This document shows, piece after piece, positions 1 through 7,729 of a stretch of DNA of 37,697 bases. The position numbers and the translations under genes are program-made. Origin of the DNA: an uncultured Muribaculaceae bacterium (lineage in GTDB: Bacteria; Bacteroidota; Bacteroidia; Bacteroidales; Muribaculaceae); NCBI GenBank assembly GCA_910586475.1, contig CAJUHM010000019.1, positions 1 to 37,697 on the forward strand, written 5' to 3'. Each line of letters starts with the position of its first letter. Positions within the stretch are counted from its first letter, which is position 1. The notes under the pieces were generated by a model. That model saw nothing but the letters and a program-made list of their open reading frames with translations. It did no database searches and was not told the origin of the DNA.

Positions 1-108
1 GACCATAAGAGATGGGGGAACATCAACCATAAGTCCTCATATAGAGAGCAAGCAGTTTGGGTTTCACTTGATGCTTACATACAAGTTTTGAGTCCATAAT
101 GGACACGG

Positions 109-537
109 TTAAAAATTAAATAAATTCGGCTCACTTGAATCATAGAGAACTTTGACATTTTTGAAATTCGATTTGTCGAAGAGGTCTCTCAGATGAGTCT
201 TGTCAGTCAGCGAGATTCCAAGAATCTGAAGTGTTTCATAGATGCTGCTTCGCTCCAGTTTTATATCGTGCTGTACGATTGCCGCAAGGCAATAAGTAGT
301 TATAGCACAATAGATTTGGCTGCGCACAGCATTCTCTGATGTTCCCCGGAACTTATTGATACGCAGATGCTGCTTGATCCATTTGAAGAACAGTTCCACG
401 CTCCATCTGTTACGGTATAACTCGGCGACTGTCTCGGCAGATGCCGTCAGATTGTTGGTCAGAAAGATGTATCTGGTACCGTCTTCGGGGGCGATGCAGA
501 TTACCTTTCGGAGTTTTTCCGGGTAATCCTTGCACTG
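109..537 (-). pseudogene. IS4-family transposase, C-terminal fragment
   Basis: Reading the minus strand in one frame from about 537 down to the TAA at 109-111 gives about 142 residues that look like the C-terminal part of an IS4-family DDE transposase. The piece starts with DYPEKLRKV and contains LYRNRWSVELFFKWIK, which fits the IS4 Y-x2-R-x3-E-x6-K signature carrying the last catalytic Glu, then a conserved tail (ILGISLTDKTHLRDLF). An in-frame TAA (538-540) cuts the frame upstream, and the N-terminal half with the first two catalytic Asp residues is absent, so the element cannot transpose itself. The only apparent start is a GTG inside the signature (397-399), an artefact of truncation. The 108 bases downstream hold a perfect palindrome GTCCAT-A-ATGGAC (92-104); no terminal inverted repeat pair can be defined because the other end is missing. 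The family call is firm; the exact IS name is unknown. Confidence 0.85.
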
Positions 538-639
538 TTATAAATCATGAAATCGCTTTCTTCTGACAATAGACGGTTAAGTGATTTGTTTTAAGCGGCG
601 ACAGTCTTGTTGTTTGCCGGGGGCATTTAAAATTCTACG

Positions 640-2670
640 TTAATGGATGGCGATTTTTGAAACTACACCGTTATGCCGTCTGATGTATAGTCCCGAAGAC
701 AAAGCATTGATATCATCCGATACTCTTCTTCCGAACAGGTCATAAATAGCGTCATATGAAGTTTCATCTGCTTTGACTGCGTCTATACTGGCAGAGTCTG
801 AGACCGTTACCTTTTTACCTTGTCCCATTGGTATCCATATGTCTCCATATGTGTTGCGGATACTCAGACATAAAATATATTCGCCGAGATGGGAATTGCT
901 CTTCTCTTTCCATGTCCAATCGTCGACACTCAGTTCCAAGTCAATTGTCCCTTCGGGTTCCCAAGAAGCATTGACCCATGGAGACCATCCCTTCACTGTT
1001 CCATCCTGTATAAGTTCAACTCGCACAGGACGCTCAAGTTTTCGAGGTATGGTGTTGCATATGGTTGCATGAAATACATTCGATGAATTTAGGTCAAACT
1101 GATCCGGAAAGTCTGCCAACTCTATTTTCGGAGCAAATATGGATTCAATGAACCGAATGTAGGAGCCGTTGTTTTTCACTAAAGCGCAGTATTGAACTGA
1201 ACCGGGCATAAGGATACCATGTCCCCATCCTGAAGGGCTGATATAAAAATCGTTTCCAAGTGAATAGAGTCCGTCTGATAATCCTTCAGGAACTACTTTC
1301 ATCTCGCTGTCAAAACTGCCGTAAATTTTCAAATCAGATTTAAGTTCCACAATATTTGATGGAACTGCGGCTCCATCATAAAAGGGAGTGAATATCGTAG
1401 CGAATTTTGAGCCGGCAGGAATTGCAAACGGGCCGTAGTTGACACAATCGCCTCTCATCTTGAAACTATCGCCAGGATGAAGGGTCTGTGGCGTTTCATC
1501 TCCGTATTGTGTTGCAGGGTCGATATAGTATGAATCAAGCCACACTGCATAGGATCGTACTCCGGGATTTTCCGGCGAACGTGGATGAATGTTCAACAAG
1601 GCACTATGACTACCGTTATAGCCCGTTTCCCATGGATCATCCTCTACATCAGGATTAAGAAAGTCAATGGCAAAGTACCCGTCAGCCTTACCGTCCCATC
1701 CCCAGTTGAAGTGGAACAACCCTTCGCCATCATAGCCGTCGCATACGAATGCATGGGCAGATGAAACCGAAAAGCCGCCGTACAATATCGGACCATAATT
1801 CTTCAAGGCATCGTAGAGCATCCGAGACCAGTCACGAAGCGTGAACCAACTACGGCGAACATATCTGATATCGTCGCTGTAATCCCAATATTTCAGCAGA
1901 GCTTGAGTTGCATCATTAATATCCGCACCGGAAGCCGTCGGAAAATAATTCATACATATACTTCCTCCCAAACCACGCAGCAGATGGGCCACGGCTTGTC
2001 TCTGTTGTTCGTTTGCGGATGATGCAGAGTAGTCATAGAGCATATTTTCCCAGTCAAGCGTATATTGAGAGAAATCGGTATAGATATCTGTTCCTATTTT
2101 TTTGGCACGATATGTCAGTTCACCTTTCCCTTGTGATGGCCAGTTGTGATATTTCATCACCTGAGCCATTGCTGTAGCCACGCATCCCGAAAGACATCTC
2201 TCTCCGTTATATTTCGGACACTCCAGATTGAATGGTTCTCCCTGTCCCCATGAAGTCATACAGAGAGGGGCGATCGCCTCACCTACAGAATAACCGACAG
2301 TAAGTCCGTTTTCATCAACGGCGGCTTCTGAAATCCATCGGCTCATATATTGCAGCCACTCGTTAAAACCTATTGGAAGATTGTCGGCAGAATCATATAA
2401 TTGGCTGTCGCCATATCCCAGCAATGCAGGAAATGCATCATCTGCAGGTGTAACAACAAAACCATCTTTAGAATCAAAAAGATAAACAGTGTTGTTGCCG
2501 CAACTGTCAGTCATAATTTTAGAAATTTGGAAATGTGATGCCTGGAGAAAATTCATAACTCGGGACATATTCTTGCCTCGCAATCTCTTTAGTGCAATAT
2601 CCGGGGTAACAGGAGTCGCAAAAACAGGGATTGTGAATAATAGAACCGAAAGTATGGAAATAAGCCTCAT
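640..2670 (-). CDS. Secreted C10-family (streptopain/SpeB-like) cysteine protease
   Basis: This 676-residue protein has a signal peptide (about residues 1-18, MRLISILSVLLFTIPVFA), a pro-region like that of Spi/SpeB-type proteases, and a C10 peptidase domain. The nucleophile is Cys163 in SGCVATAMAQVMKYHNWP and the catalytic His is His306 in SSAHAFVCDGY, followed by the characteristic FNWGWDGKADGY stretch (321-332). About 300 residues of beta-rich sequence follow. The last ~40 residues (IYDLFGRRV ... GLYIRR ... KIAIH) resemble the short C-terminal domains seen on many secreted Bacteroidetes proteins, including type IX-secreted ones, but the similarity is loose. C10 proteases cleave host or bacterial proteins outside the cell; the substrate here is unknown. 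No inhibitor gene is adjacent. The gene is alone on its strand, with an IS4 remnant about 100 bases past its stop and eroded DNA upstream. All expected catalytic residues are present and the gene looks intact. Confidence 0.9.
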   Translation of the reverse strand: MRLISILSVLLFTIPVFATPVTPDIALKRLRGKNMSRVMNFLQASHFQISKIMTDSCGNNTVYLFDSKDGFVVTPADDAFPALLGYGDSQLYDSADNLPIGFNEWLQYMSRWISEAAVDENGLTVGYSVGEAIAPLCMTSWGQGEPFNLECPKYNGERCLSGCVATAMAQVMKYHNWPSQGKGELTYRAKKIGTDIYTDFSQYTLDWENMLYDYSASSANEQQRQAVAHLLRGLGGSICMNYFPTASGADINDATQALLKYWDYSDDIRYVRRSWFTLRDWSRMLYDALKNYGPILYGGFSVSSAHAFVCDGYDGEGLFHFNWGWDGKADGYFAIDFLNPDVEDDPWETGYNGSHSALLNIHPRSPENPGVRSYAVWLDSYYIDPATQYGDETPQTLHPGDSFKMRGDCVNYGPFAIPAGSKFATIFTPFYDGAAVPSNIVELKSDLKIYGSFDSEMKVVPEGLSDGLYSLGNDFYISPSGWGHGILMPGSVQYCALVKNNGSYIRFIESIFAPKIELADFPDQFDLNSSNVFHATICNTIPRKLERPVRVELIQDGTVKGWSPWVNASWEPEGTIDLELSVDDWTWKEKSNSHLGEYILCLSIRNTYGDIWIPMGQGKKVTVSDSASIDAVKADETSYDAIYDLFGRRVSDDINALSSGLYIRRHNGVVSKIAIH

Positions 2671-2690
2671 GTCTTGTTAACTATTTTATT

Positions 2691-2844
2691 TTACTTTTTT
2701 ATATCAAAGGCGTTTATAAAAATGGGGTATACATACGCAAAGGCGATGGAGCGTTCCAGGCTGGCGCGCGGCATCCGCGGCTCCGAAACCCGCCACGTTG
2801 ACCAGCACGAATACCATCGCCAATGCCAAATCAAAAAATTGCAT
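2691..2844 (-). pseudogene. Small membrane-protein remnant, frameshifted
   Basis: On the minus strand, ATG at 2844-2842 opens a frame reading MQFFDLALAMVFVLVNVAGF then GAADAARQ, a hydrophobic membrane-type sequence. The frame then drifts into implausible sequence and stops at 2706-2704. Moving to another frame in the GC-rich stretch around 2770-2785 continues with SLERSIAFAYVYPIFINAF and DIKK to a TAA at 2693-2691. The two halves together look like one small two-helix membrane protein of about 50 residues broken by an indel. I do not recognise the family. Its 3' end lies just upstream of the protease gene on the same strand, so it may once have been transcribed with it. The call rests on the protein-like quality of both frames only. 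Confidence 0.35.
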
Positions 2845-3026
2845 CTCTCATACGCAAAAGCTTATATTTCAATCTCTGGCTCACAGGCTGATTATTTAAC
2901 GGAAAAACTGTTTGCATCAGCGGCTTTCCGCAGTAAAGTTAATGATAATTCAGAGAACATTAGCGGTTTTTGCTAAAAAACATCGCCGTCTTTGTTTATT
3001 CCGATCCTCTGACAAAGGGTAGAGGT

Positions 3027-3167
3027 TTAGAAAGTGAAAGGAGTAAGGTCGCGCTTGAAAGTCCCGGGCATACGCTGCATCTTTCGTAGGACTAAAGACG
3101 CGGCGATAAGCAGCGTAAGGCGTTGGGGGCGGTTGAAATAAACTTTGTTGTCGGCGGTTTTGTTCAC
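3027..3167 (-). CDS. Very small ORF, possible remnant (46 aa)
   Basis: A GTG at 3167-3165 overlaps the ATG-TGA end of the preceding minus-strand frame and opens 46 codons reading VNKTADNKVYFNRPQRLTLL followed by a basic, partly hydrophobic tail ending at TAA 3029-3027. The overlap and the basic composition are typical of compact phage or mobile-element genes. I recognise no family and the longer overlapping frame in another phase is repetitive and unlikely. It could equally be a surviving fragment of a larger gene. Confidence 0.25.
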   Translation of the reverse strand: MNKTADNKVYFNRPQRLTLLIAASLVLRKMQRMPGTFKRDLTPFTF

Positions 3168-3420
3168 ATAGTATGCAAGAGATTATGATATATAGCGGAT
3201 TGATTATTGCTCTTGTGGCGACAGTCGTTCTGATAGTTTTCGGCATCAAAGTCCACATCATCAATATCCATCGTCTCGACGCGTTTTTTGTAGATTAGCG
3301 CGTCTATCTTGTCGCGTAGATTAGGAATAGGCTTTATGCCGAGAACGGGAGGTCATAGGTGGCGGTGTCTGGCTGTTCCCGGAGCCACGCGCCCAGTCTT
3401 TCGGTAAACTGGTGGTTCAT
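3164..3420 (-). pseudogene. Frameshifted small gene with its own promoter-like motif, unknown function
   Basis: ATG at 3420-3418 on the minus strand opens MNHQFTERLGAWLREQPDTA then TYDLPFSA and stops after 28 codons at 3336-3334. In an adjacent frame, starting about 3352, the sequence continues as a convincing acidic protein, with GIKPIPNLRDKIDALIYKKR, then VETMDIDDVDFDAENYQND, and a C-terminus NLLHTM at TGA 3166-3164. The two frames join naturally around 3337-3352, so I read this as one gene of about 85 codons with a frameshift. A TAATTTTGC motif 25 bases upstream (3453-3445) would serve as its promoter. I do not recognise the product. The opposite strand also carries a hydrophobic 41-codon ORF (3173-3298), which I regard as the weaker reading. 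A sequencing error rather than true decay cannot be excluded. Confidence 0.4.
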
Positions 3421-3444
3421 ATTTCGGCGGTAATTTTGTCCGAT

Positions 3445-3453
3445 GCAAAATTA
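3445..3453 (-). promoter_or_regulatory. Bacteroidetes -7 promoter motif (TAATTTTGC), minus strand
   Basis: The minus strand reads TAATTTTGC here, matching the TAnnTTTG -7 element of Bacteroidetes sigma-ABfr promoters. It lies 25 bases before the ATG of the frameshifted small gene at 3420. It diverges from the plus-strand motif at 3491-3499. Confidence 0.5.
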
Positions 3454-3490
3454 TTTCGCCCGGCATAGCCGATAAAAGACGCAAAATGAG

Positions 3491-3499
3491 TAACTTTGC
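3491..3499 (+). promoter_or_regulatory. Bacteroidetes -7 promoter motif (TAACTTTGC)
   Basis: TAACTTTGC matches TAnnTTTG and lies 17 bases before the ATG at 3517. It argues against the upstream in-frame TTG at 3496, which would sit inside the promoter. No clear -33 TTTG is seen. Confidence 0.5.
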
Positions 3500-3516
3500 G
3501 GATAAAGCCTCGTGCC

Positions 3517-4257
3517 ATGCAAAAATATATCGCCGTAATATTCGCGTTGTTACTCTCCGCTCTCACGTGTAGCGGCCAGTCTTTTCTCGCAAAATATCCC
3601 AAGCTGACAAAGAAAAATTTGCCTGTATTTTTCGGAGATTGGAAAGCCTATTCGGATTCAGTAAGAGATACGAATAAATGCAATACCGATATATCCCATG
3701 TCGTAAATACTGCTGAAATCGGTTCTTCTCGTATAGTCAAAGCATTGGAAGGCGATTTATCCCATAATGCAAAAAAGCCCCCGGTAAAGAAATATGGCAT
3801 AATACCGCAGTATATTCCTGTTGAATATTATCCTATTGCACCGACCCCTAACGATACACTGTTTTTTTCATGGGATTATGCCTCGCTATATGACAGTATC
3901 ATGGTTAAAGATACGATAACGCCTCTTTTGGGACATAATGAGCTATATCTGACTAATAATATAAGCACTCGTTTAATGGAGTTTATAACCGGCTTAAATG
4001 TCGATAATGAAAGTCCGGGTAGATTTATAAACAAGAATATTAGAGCATTGCAAAAACATCTGCGCAGCTACAACGATGAGCACAATGGATGGGTTAATTT
4101 TAACGATTACCCCTATATTTGGAAAGTTCAAGCCACGGATGATTTTATAGTTTTACATATTAGGGCATCCAATTATACAGGTTATGAGCAATGGTATATT
4201 AAGAAAGACGAAGGATTCGAGGAAGTGCCGGGCATACATAATACTTGGATAGAATAG
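3517..4257 (+). CDS. Exported protein of unknown function
   Basis: The frame encodes 246 residues from ATG 3517. It begins with a signal peptide (MQKYIAVIFALLLSALTCSGQ); the Cys at position 18 sits in a weak lipobox (SALTC), so it could be a lipoprotein, but cleavage at SGQ-S by signal peptidase I is equally plausible. The mature part is rich in Asn, Tyr and Asp, has no further membrane segment, and I recognise no domain. A -7 promoter motif lies just upstream, and the next gene starts 9 bases after the stop, so the two form a pair. Base composition is strikingly AT-rich: line 3781-3840 counts 21 G/C in 60, against 35 in 60 for a sample of thiC (32401-32460). With broken genes on both sides this suggests recent acquisition. 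Function is unknown. Confidence 0.7.
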   Translation: MQKYIAVIFALLLSALTCSGQSFLAKYPKLTKKNLPVFFGDWKAYSDSVRDTNKCNTDISHVVNTAEIGSSRIVKALEGDLSHNAKKPPVKKYGIIPQYIPVEYYPIAPTPNDTLFFSWDYASLYDSIMVKDTITPLLGHNELYLTNNISTRLMEFITGLNVDNESPGRFINKNIRALQKHLRSYNDEHNGWVNFNDYPYIWKVQATDDFIVLHIRASNYTGYEQWYIKKDEGFEEVPGIHNTWIE

Positions 4258-4266
4258 CGTTGCGTT

Positions 4267-4809
4267 ATGACTACACCGCGAAAAAGCATTATCCTACTAA
4301 TTGTTATTGCGATTGTCTTAATGGCACTCGTAATATACAAGTTTGCGCTTGCGGCATTATTCATGTATGGATTTGCGACTTTCGCGTGTATAATAACAAT
4401 GAATCAACAAAAACTGCATTTGGATTTTTGGGGATTCCTAAAAAAATACGGTTGGTTTTATTGGGTGGCGACAATTACGCTTATACTTTTCGCCATGGTT
4501 AATTATCACGGAGATAAGGCAAGCGAAGAAAAATATTATCAGTGTTATGGATCTGCCCTAAATGATACGGTAGTGTCGATAGACTATTGGCGCAAGACCG
4601 GCAATAAAATAGAGTTGTCAAGCGGCAAAGTTTATAATGTTTACGTTACCCCCTATATTGGCGAAGTTGAGAATATTGTGAGAAGAAAACGCAATACCAT
4701 AGTAGCCAAGAAAAAAGCGAACTGCGACACTTTATATTTCGTGGATTCTTATAATTATCAATGGCAGTTCGTTATATCCAACCCAAAGCCCAAAACAATA
4801 CTTGAATAA
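4267..4809 (+). CDS. Membrane protein of unknown function
   Basis: This 180-residue protein starts with three hydrophobic segments (about residues 8-24, 28-46 and 65-80) and ends with a soluble, basic, beta-rich domain of about 95 residues (from NYHGDKASEEKYY onward). The topology suggests a small membrane-anchored protein with one terminal globular domain; the side of the membrane is not clear. It starts 9 bases after the stop of the exported protein at 3517-4257, shares its AT-rich composition and is probably co-transcribed and functionally paired with it. No family is recognised. A secreted-factor plus membrane-partner arrangement (for example effector and immunity, or sensor and signal) is conceivable but not shown by the sequence. 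Confidence 0.65.
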   Translation: MTTPRKSIILLIVIAIVLMALVIYKFALAALFMYGFATFACIITMNQQKLHLDFWGFLKKYGWFYWVATITLILFAMVNYHGDKASEEKYYQCYGSALNDTVVSIDYWRKTGNKIELSSGKVYNVYVTPYIGEVENIVRRKRNTIVAKKKANCDTLYFVDSYNYQWQFVISNPKPKTILE

Positions 4810-4972
4810 TAAGGCTATGTCTTGTTATTAATCCCGGCGATAAAGACAAGGGGTTCGACCGAATGGGAGGTAAATTGTCGAAAACTATAATGTTCAGCTC
4901 CGAGGAACAGATATTCATTGTAAATGTAAAGGTCGCGTTCACCCGCTGCTTCGAGCGGCAGAGCGCGACATC

Positions 4973-5168
4973 TTAATAAAGGGGTATGCCGAGAAGCGAG
5001 GCTATGCAGTCGGCTATGAGCGTAGCGATGGTAACCGCCGAGGCTGTCGATAAGGACGGTCATCTGCTTGCCGTCGTTTTTGGCAAGCTCGCAGTCGACG
5101 GTCGTGCGGTTGAAGTAGTACCCTCCGATGTAGCCCTTCAGTGTGATGTTGTATGCGGTCTTAGACAT
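4973..5168 (-). pseudogene. ClpP-like (phage prohead-type) protease remnant, truncated and frameshifted
   Basis: From ATG 5168-5166 the minus strand reads MSKTAYNITLKGYIGGYYFN, then RTTVDCELAKNDGKQMTVLIDSLGG. This resembles the N-terminus of the ClpP/SppA-like proteases encoded by Bacteroidetes prophages and mobile elements, whose next element is the Ser-containing segment. At about 5034 the frame breaks: the original frame turns into implausible sequence, while the neighbouring frame continues VTIATLIADCIASLLGIPLY and stops at 4975-4973. The catalytic Ser and His are lost, so no protease could be made. The original frame stays open to 4815 but is not protein-like. The gene is evidence for a decayed phage or mobile element here. 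The family assignment is from memory of the motif and moderately confident. Confidence 0.5.
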
Positions 5169-5233
5169 GTGGTAGCGATTTGATACCACGAAGTTACCGC
5201 TATAAATAAGAGGGCGAAAAGACGCGAAAATTT

Positions 5234-5258
5234 GGTAGCTTCAAAAATTAGAGCTACC
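5234..5258. repeat. Perfect 7-bp inverted repeat (GGTAGCT/AGCTACC)
   Basis: GGTAGCT (5234-5240) and AGCTACC (5252-5258) flank an AT-rich 11-base spacer. It lies between the ClpP-like remnant and the small membrane protein gene. There is no T-run, so it could be an operator or recombination relic rather than a terminator. Confidence 0.4.
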
Positions 5259-5364
5259 GTTGTACTGACAAAAAGTGTGTCAAGGCACAAATATTTTTTC
5301 ACGCAATTATGCAATTTTCCACTTATGGGATGCGTCTAATGTAGAAAACTTCAAAAATGCCCGT

Positions 5365-5547
5365 ATGTCGAATCTATTACATCTGCCTTGGGATTATTTA
5401 ATCTTGTTCGTTGCTGTCGAATGTCTTATTCTTTGGATTTTTGACAAGTTTGAAATTATTAAATCAAAGCCGTTACGTTTCCTCATAGTCACTTTTGTCT
5501 ATACCCTTATTTTCTGGATAGTTTACGACCGTGTTCTTGCTCCGTGA
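5365..5547 (+). CDS. Small two-helix membrane protein
   Basis: From ATG 5365 the frame encodes 60 residues with two hydrophobic helices (about residues 7-24 and 37-55) separated by a short charged loop (DKFEIIKSKPLR) and ending IVYDRVLAP. A longer frame starts with GTG at 5275, but its extra 30 residues are not hydrophobic and have no promoter-like support, so the ATG is preferred. No family is recognised. It converges on the nadE gene; the 87 bases between the two stops show only a weak CTCGC/GCGAG hairpin. Confidence 0.5.
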   Translation: MSNLLHLPWDYLILFVAVECLILWIFDKFEIIKSKPLRFLIVTFVYTLIFWIVYDRVLAP

Positions 5548-5634
5548 TAATATCTTCAGTGCCGCCAGATTTCAAAACAGTACTTATTAGCTCGCAGATT
5601 ATTCTGTATAGCGAGAATGTACTGGATTATGCAA

Positions 5635-7533
5635 TCAATTCAGGAGCATACGCTCGATCTCCTCGACCTCTTTAATCCAAAGTCGTGAGGATGCGTCCGA
5701 GGGCATGCGCCAGTCTCCTCGCGGAGAAAGGCAGACGCTTCCGACTTTAGGTCCGTCGGGAAGACACGACCGCTTGAATTGCTGCGAGAAGAATCGGCGA
5801 TAAAAGAGTTTTAGCCATTTGAGTATCTCGCTATCGTCGTAGACGCCGGCAAATGCTTTTCTTGCAAGAATAACAGTTTTGGCCGGTGTGTAGCCGTAGC
5901 GCAACATGTAATAGAGGAAGAAGTCATTCAATTCATACGGTCCGACAAAGGACTCGGTTTTCTGCGCGATATTTCCTTCTGAGTCAGCAGGCGTCAGCTC
6001 GGGGCTTATCGGAGTGTCAATGACATCAAGCAGCGCCTTTCGAAGTTCCTTGTCATCAACTTCATTGGCAAAATGTCGCACAAGGTATTTGATGAGGGTC
6101 TTCGGGACACTCGCATTCACACCATACATCGACATGTGATCGCCATTATAGGTTGCCCAGCCAAGAGCCAGTTCCGAAAGGTCTCCTGTGCCGAGCACAA
6201 TCCCACCAACCTGATTGGCAACATCCATCAGGATCTGAGTTCGCTCTCTGGCCTGAGAGTTTTCATATGTGACATCATGACTGTCCGGATTGTGACCGAT
6301 ATCCTCGAAATGCTGCATTACAGCCTGTGAGATAGGGATCTCCCTGATTGTGACCCCAAGGCGTTTCATCAGAGTCATCGCATTATCATAGGTGCGGTTT
6401 GTTGTGCCGAAGCCAGGCATTGTGACGGCTATAATGTCGGTCATCGGCCTGTTTAGTCGCTTCATAGAAAGCGTAGCGACAAGCAGGGCCTGTGTAGAGT
6501 CCAGTCCGCCGGATATTCCGACAACAATTTTCGGATTGCCGATCGCGATCAATCGGGAACTCAGTCCTGCTTCCTGAATTGTCAGAATTTCCTCGCATCG
6601 CTGCGCCATCAGTGCGTCGGTCGGCGGGACGAATGGCTGCGGATCGACATAGCGGAACTTCGGAAGCTCCCTGACGTCATATGTAACTCTACCGACTGAT
6701 GAATCCGGAACTACTCCGTTGTTGACGGCACAGTCATGGAACGTCGTGTTGTGAATGCGATCGTGGCGCACCGCTTCAATATCAATATCGGCGATGACTA
6801 TATTGTCGCTGAGAAAATCCTTACGGTCGTTTTGCGCCAGTATAGTTCCGTTTTCAGCAACGATCGTCTTGGGAAGAAAAACGAGATCTGTCGTAGACTC
6901 CCCTCCCCCTGCGGAAGAGTAAACATAGCCGGAAATGCAACGTGCCGACTGCTGACTGATAAGTGAATGCAGGTAATTGTATTTTCCGATGTGGTCATCG
7001 GATGCAGAAAGGTTGAATATAATCTCTGCTCCTTTGAGCGCAAGCAAAGACGACGGCGGAATCGGCGACCATAGGTCCTCACATAATTCCACTCCGATTT
7101 TCACCCCCTTGCATTCGAAAATCCGGTCAGAGACAACTCCGGAAGCAAACCACCGTTTTTCGTAGAATTCATTGTAGTTTGGGAGATAGATTTTGTCGAC
7201 AAACTCGACCTGACCGCTCTGTACAATCGCAGCACTGTTCATCAGAGCTGACCCTGCCCGTCTCGGCAAGCCGACGATAATGGCAACCGAAACAGACTCA
7301 GAAGCCTTGCGAATCGCTTCCAGACCGGTCTCTGCGGCGTCAATGAGTCGCGAGGAATGGAATAGATCGCCACATGTGTATCCGGTAATGGACAACTCGG
7401 GGAACACGCAGATATCGACCTCCTCCTTCTCCAGTTCATGAACGACGGCTAAGATCTTCTTTACATTGAAATCAACGTCAGCTACTTTATGTTGCGGGGC
7501 AGCCGAGGCAACCCTGATGAAACCACTTTTCAT
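5635..7533 (-). CDS. nadE: Glutamine-dependent NAD(+) synthetase
   Basis: The enzyme makes NAD from deamido-NAD, ATP and glutamine in the cytoplasm, the last step of NAD synthesis. The N-terminal carbon-nitrogen hydrolase domain (about residues 1-280) carries the Glu-Lys-Cys triad: Glu46 (FPELSITGYT), Lys114 (DKIYLPNYNEF) and Cys151 (GVELCEDLW). The C-terminal synthetase domain has the ATP-pyrophosphatase loop GISGGLDST (339-347) and the TGDLSELALGWATYNGDHM region. The length of 632 residues fits the fused glutaminase-synthetase form. The frame is open from a GTG at 7554, but that codon overlaps a TAATTTTG promoter motif (7561-7554), and the ATG at 7533 gives the usual beginning (MKSGFIRVAS), so it is preferred. 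The gene stands alone on the minus strand and diverges from the barrel gene at 7730. Confidence 0.96.
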   Translation of the reverse strand: MKSGFIRVASAAPQHKVADVDFNVKKILAVVHELEKEEVDICVFPELSITGYTCGDLFHSSRLIDAAETGLEAIRKASESVSVAIIVGLPRRAGSALMNSAAIVQSGQVEFVDKIYLPNYNEFYEKRWFASGVVSDRIFECKGVKIGVELCEDLWSPIPPSSLLALKGAEIIFNLSASDDHIGKYNYLHSLISQQSARCISGYVYSSAGGGESTTDLVFLPKTIVAENGTILAQNDRKDFLSDNIVIADIDIEAVRHDRIHNTTFHDCAVNNGVVPDSSVGRVTYDVRELPKFRYVDPQPFVPPTDALMAQRCEEILTIQEAGLSSRLIAIGNPKIVVGISGGLDSTQALLVATLSMKRLNRPMTDIIAVTMPGFGTTNRTYDNAMTLMKRLGVTIREIPISQAVMQHFEDIGHNPDSHDVTYENSQARERTQILMDVANQVGGIVLGTGDLSELALGWATYNGDHMSMYGVNASVPKTLIKYLVRHFANEVDDKELRKALLDVIDTPISPELTPADSEGNIAQKTESFVGPYELNDFFLYYMLRYGYTPAKTVILARKAFAGVYDDSEILKWLKLFYRRFFSQQFKRSCLPDGPKVGSVCLSPRGDWRMPSDASSRLWIKEVEEIERMLLN

Positions 7534-7553
7534 ATGATGAGTAAAATTTTCCA

Positions 7554-7561
7554 CAAAATTA
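7554..7561 (-). promoter_or_regulatory. nadE promoter -7 motif (TAATTTTG)
   Basis: The minus strand reads TAATTTTG, with a TTTG -33 element at 7586-7583 separated by 21 bases. The nadE ATG lies 20 bases downstream. Its -33 abuts the -33 of the divergent promoter (TTG at 7580-7582), so the two promoters are back to back. Confidence 0.6.
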
Positions 7562-7604
7562 CTTTATTTCAGCTTTCCATTGCAAAAAATCCAACGGAAA
7601 AGAG

Positions 7605-7613
7605 TATTTTTGC
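7605..7613 (+). promoter_or_regulatory. Promoter -7 motif (TATTTTTGC) for the 7730 barrel gene
   Basis: TATTTTTGC matches TAnnTTTG, with TTG 22 bases upstream (7580-7582). The 5' leader to ATG 7730 is about 110 bases and contains no obvious hairpin or riboswitch. Confidence 0.55.
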
Positions 7614-7729
7614 AGATATTTCTCTGGAAAGTGGTTTTCACTGACCATCGGAAAAAGCAATATTACGATCGCCTTTCATTTGCCAGGCGATTTATTTAAC
7701 CCGACTTTCAGATCATAATCAAGATTCTT

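Noticed and set aside
640..760. Type IX secretion sorting domain on the C10 protease
   Set aside because: The C-terminus is suggestive (LFGRRV ... GLYIRR) but too loose to call a sorting signal, and no secretion gene is nearby.
2674..2976. Plus-strand 100-codon frame
   Set aside because: Composition is not protein-like and it lies opposite the hydrophobic minus-strand remnant.
3173..3298. Plus-strand 41-codon hydrophobic ORF (MQEIMIYSGLIIALVATVVL start)
   Set aside because: It overlaps the minus-strand frame, which is more protein-like and has a promoter motif; a small membrane peptide here is possible but weaker.
7242..7439. Short frames antisense to or overlapping nadE
   Set aside because: They are out-of-frame shadows of the well-supported nadE gene.
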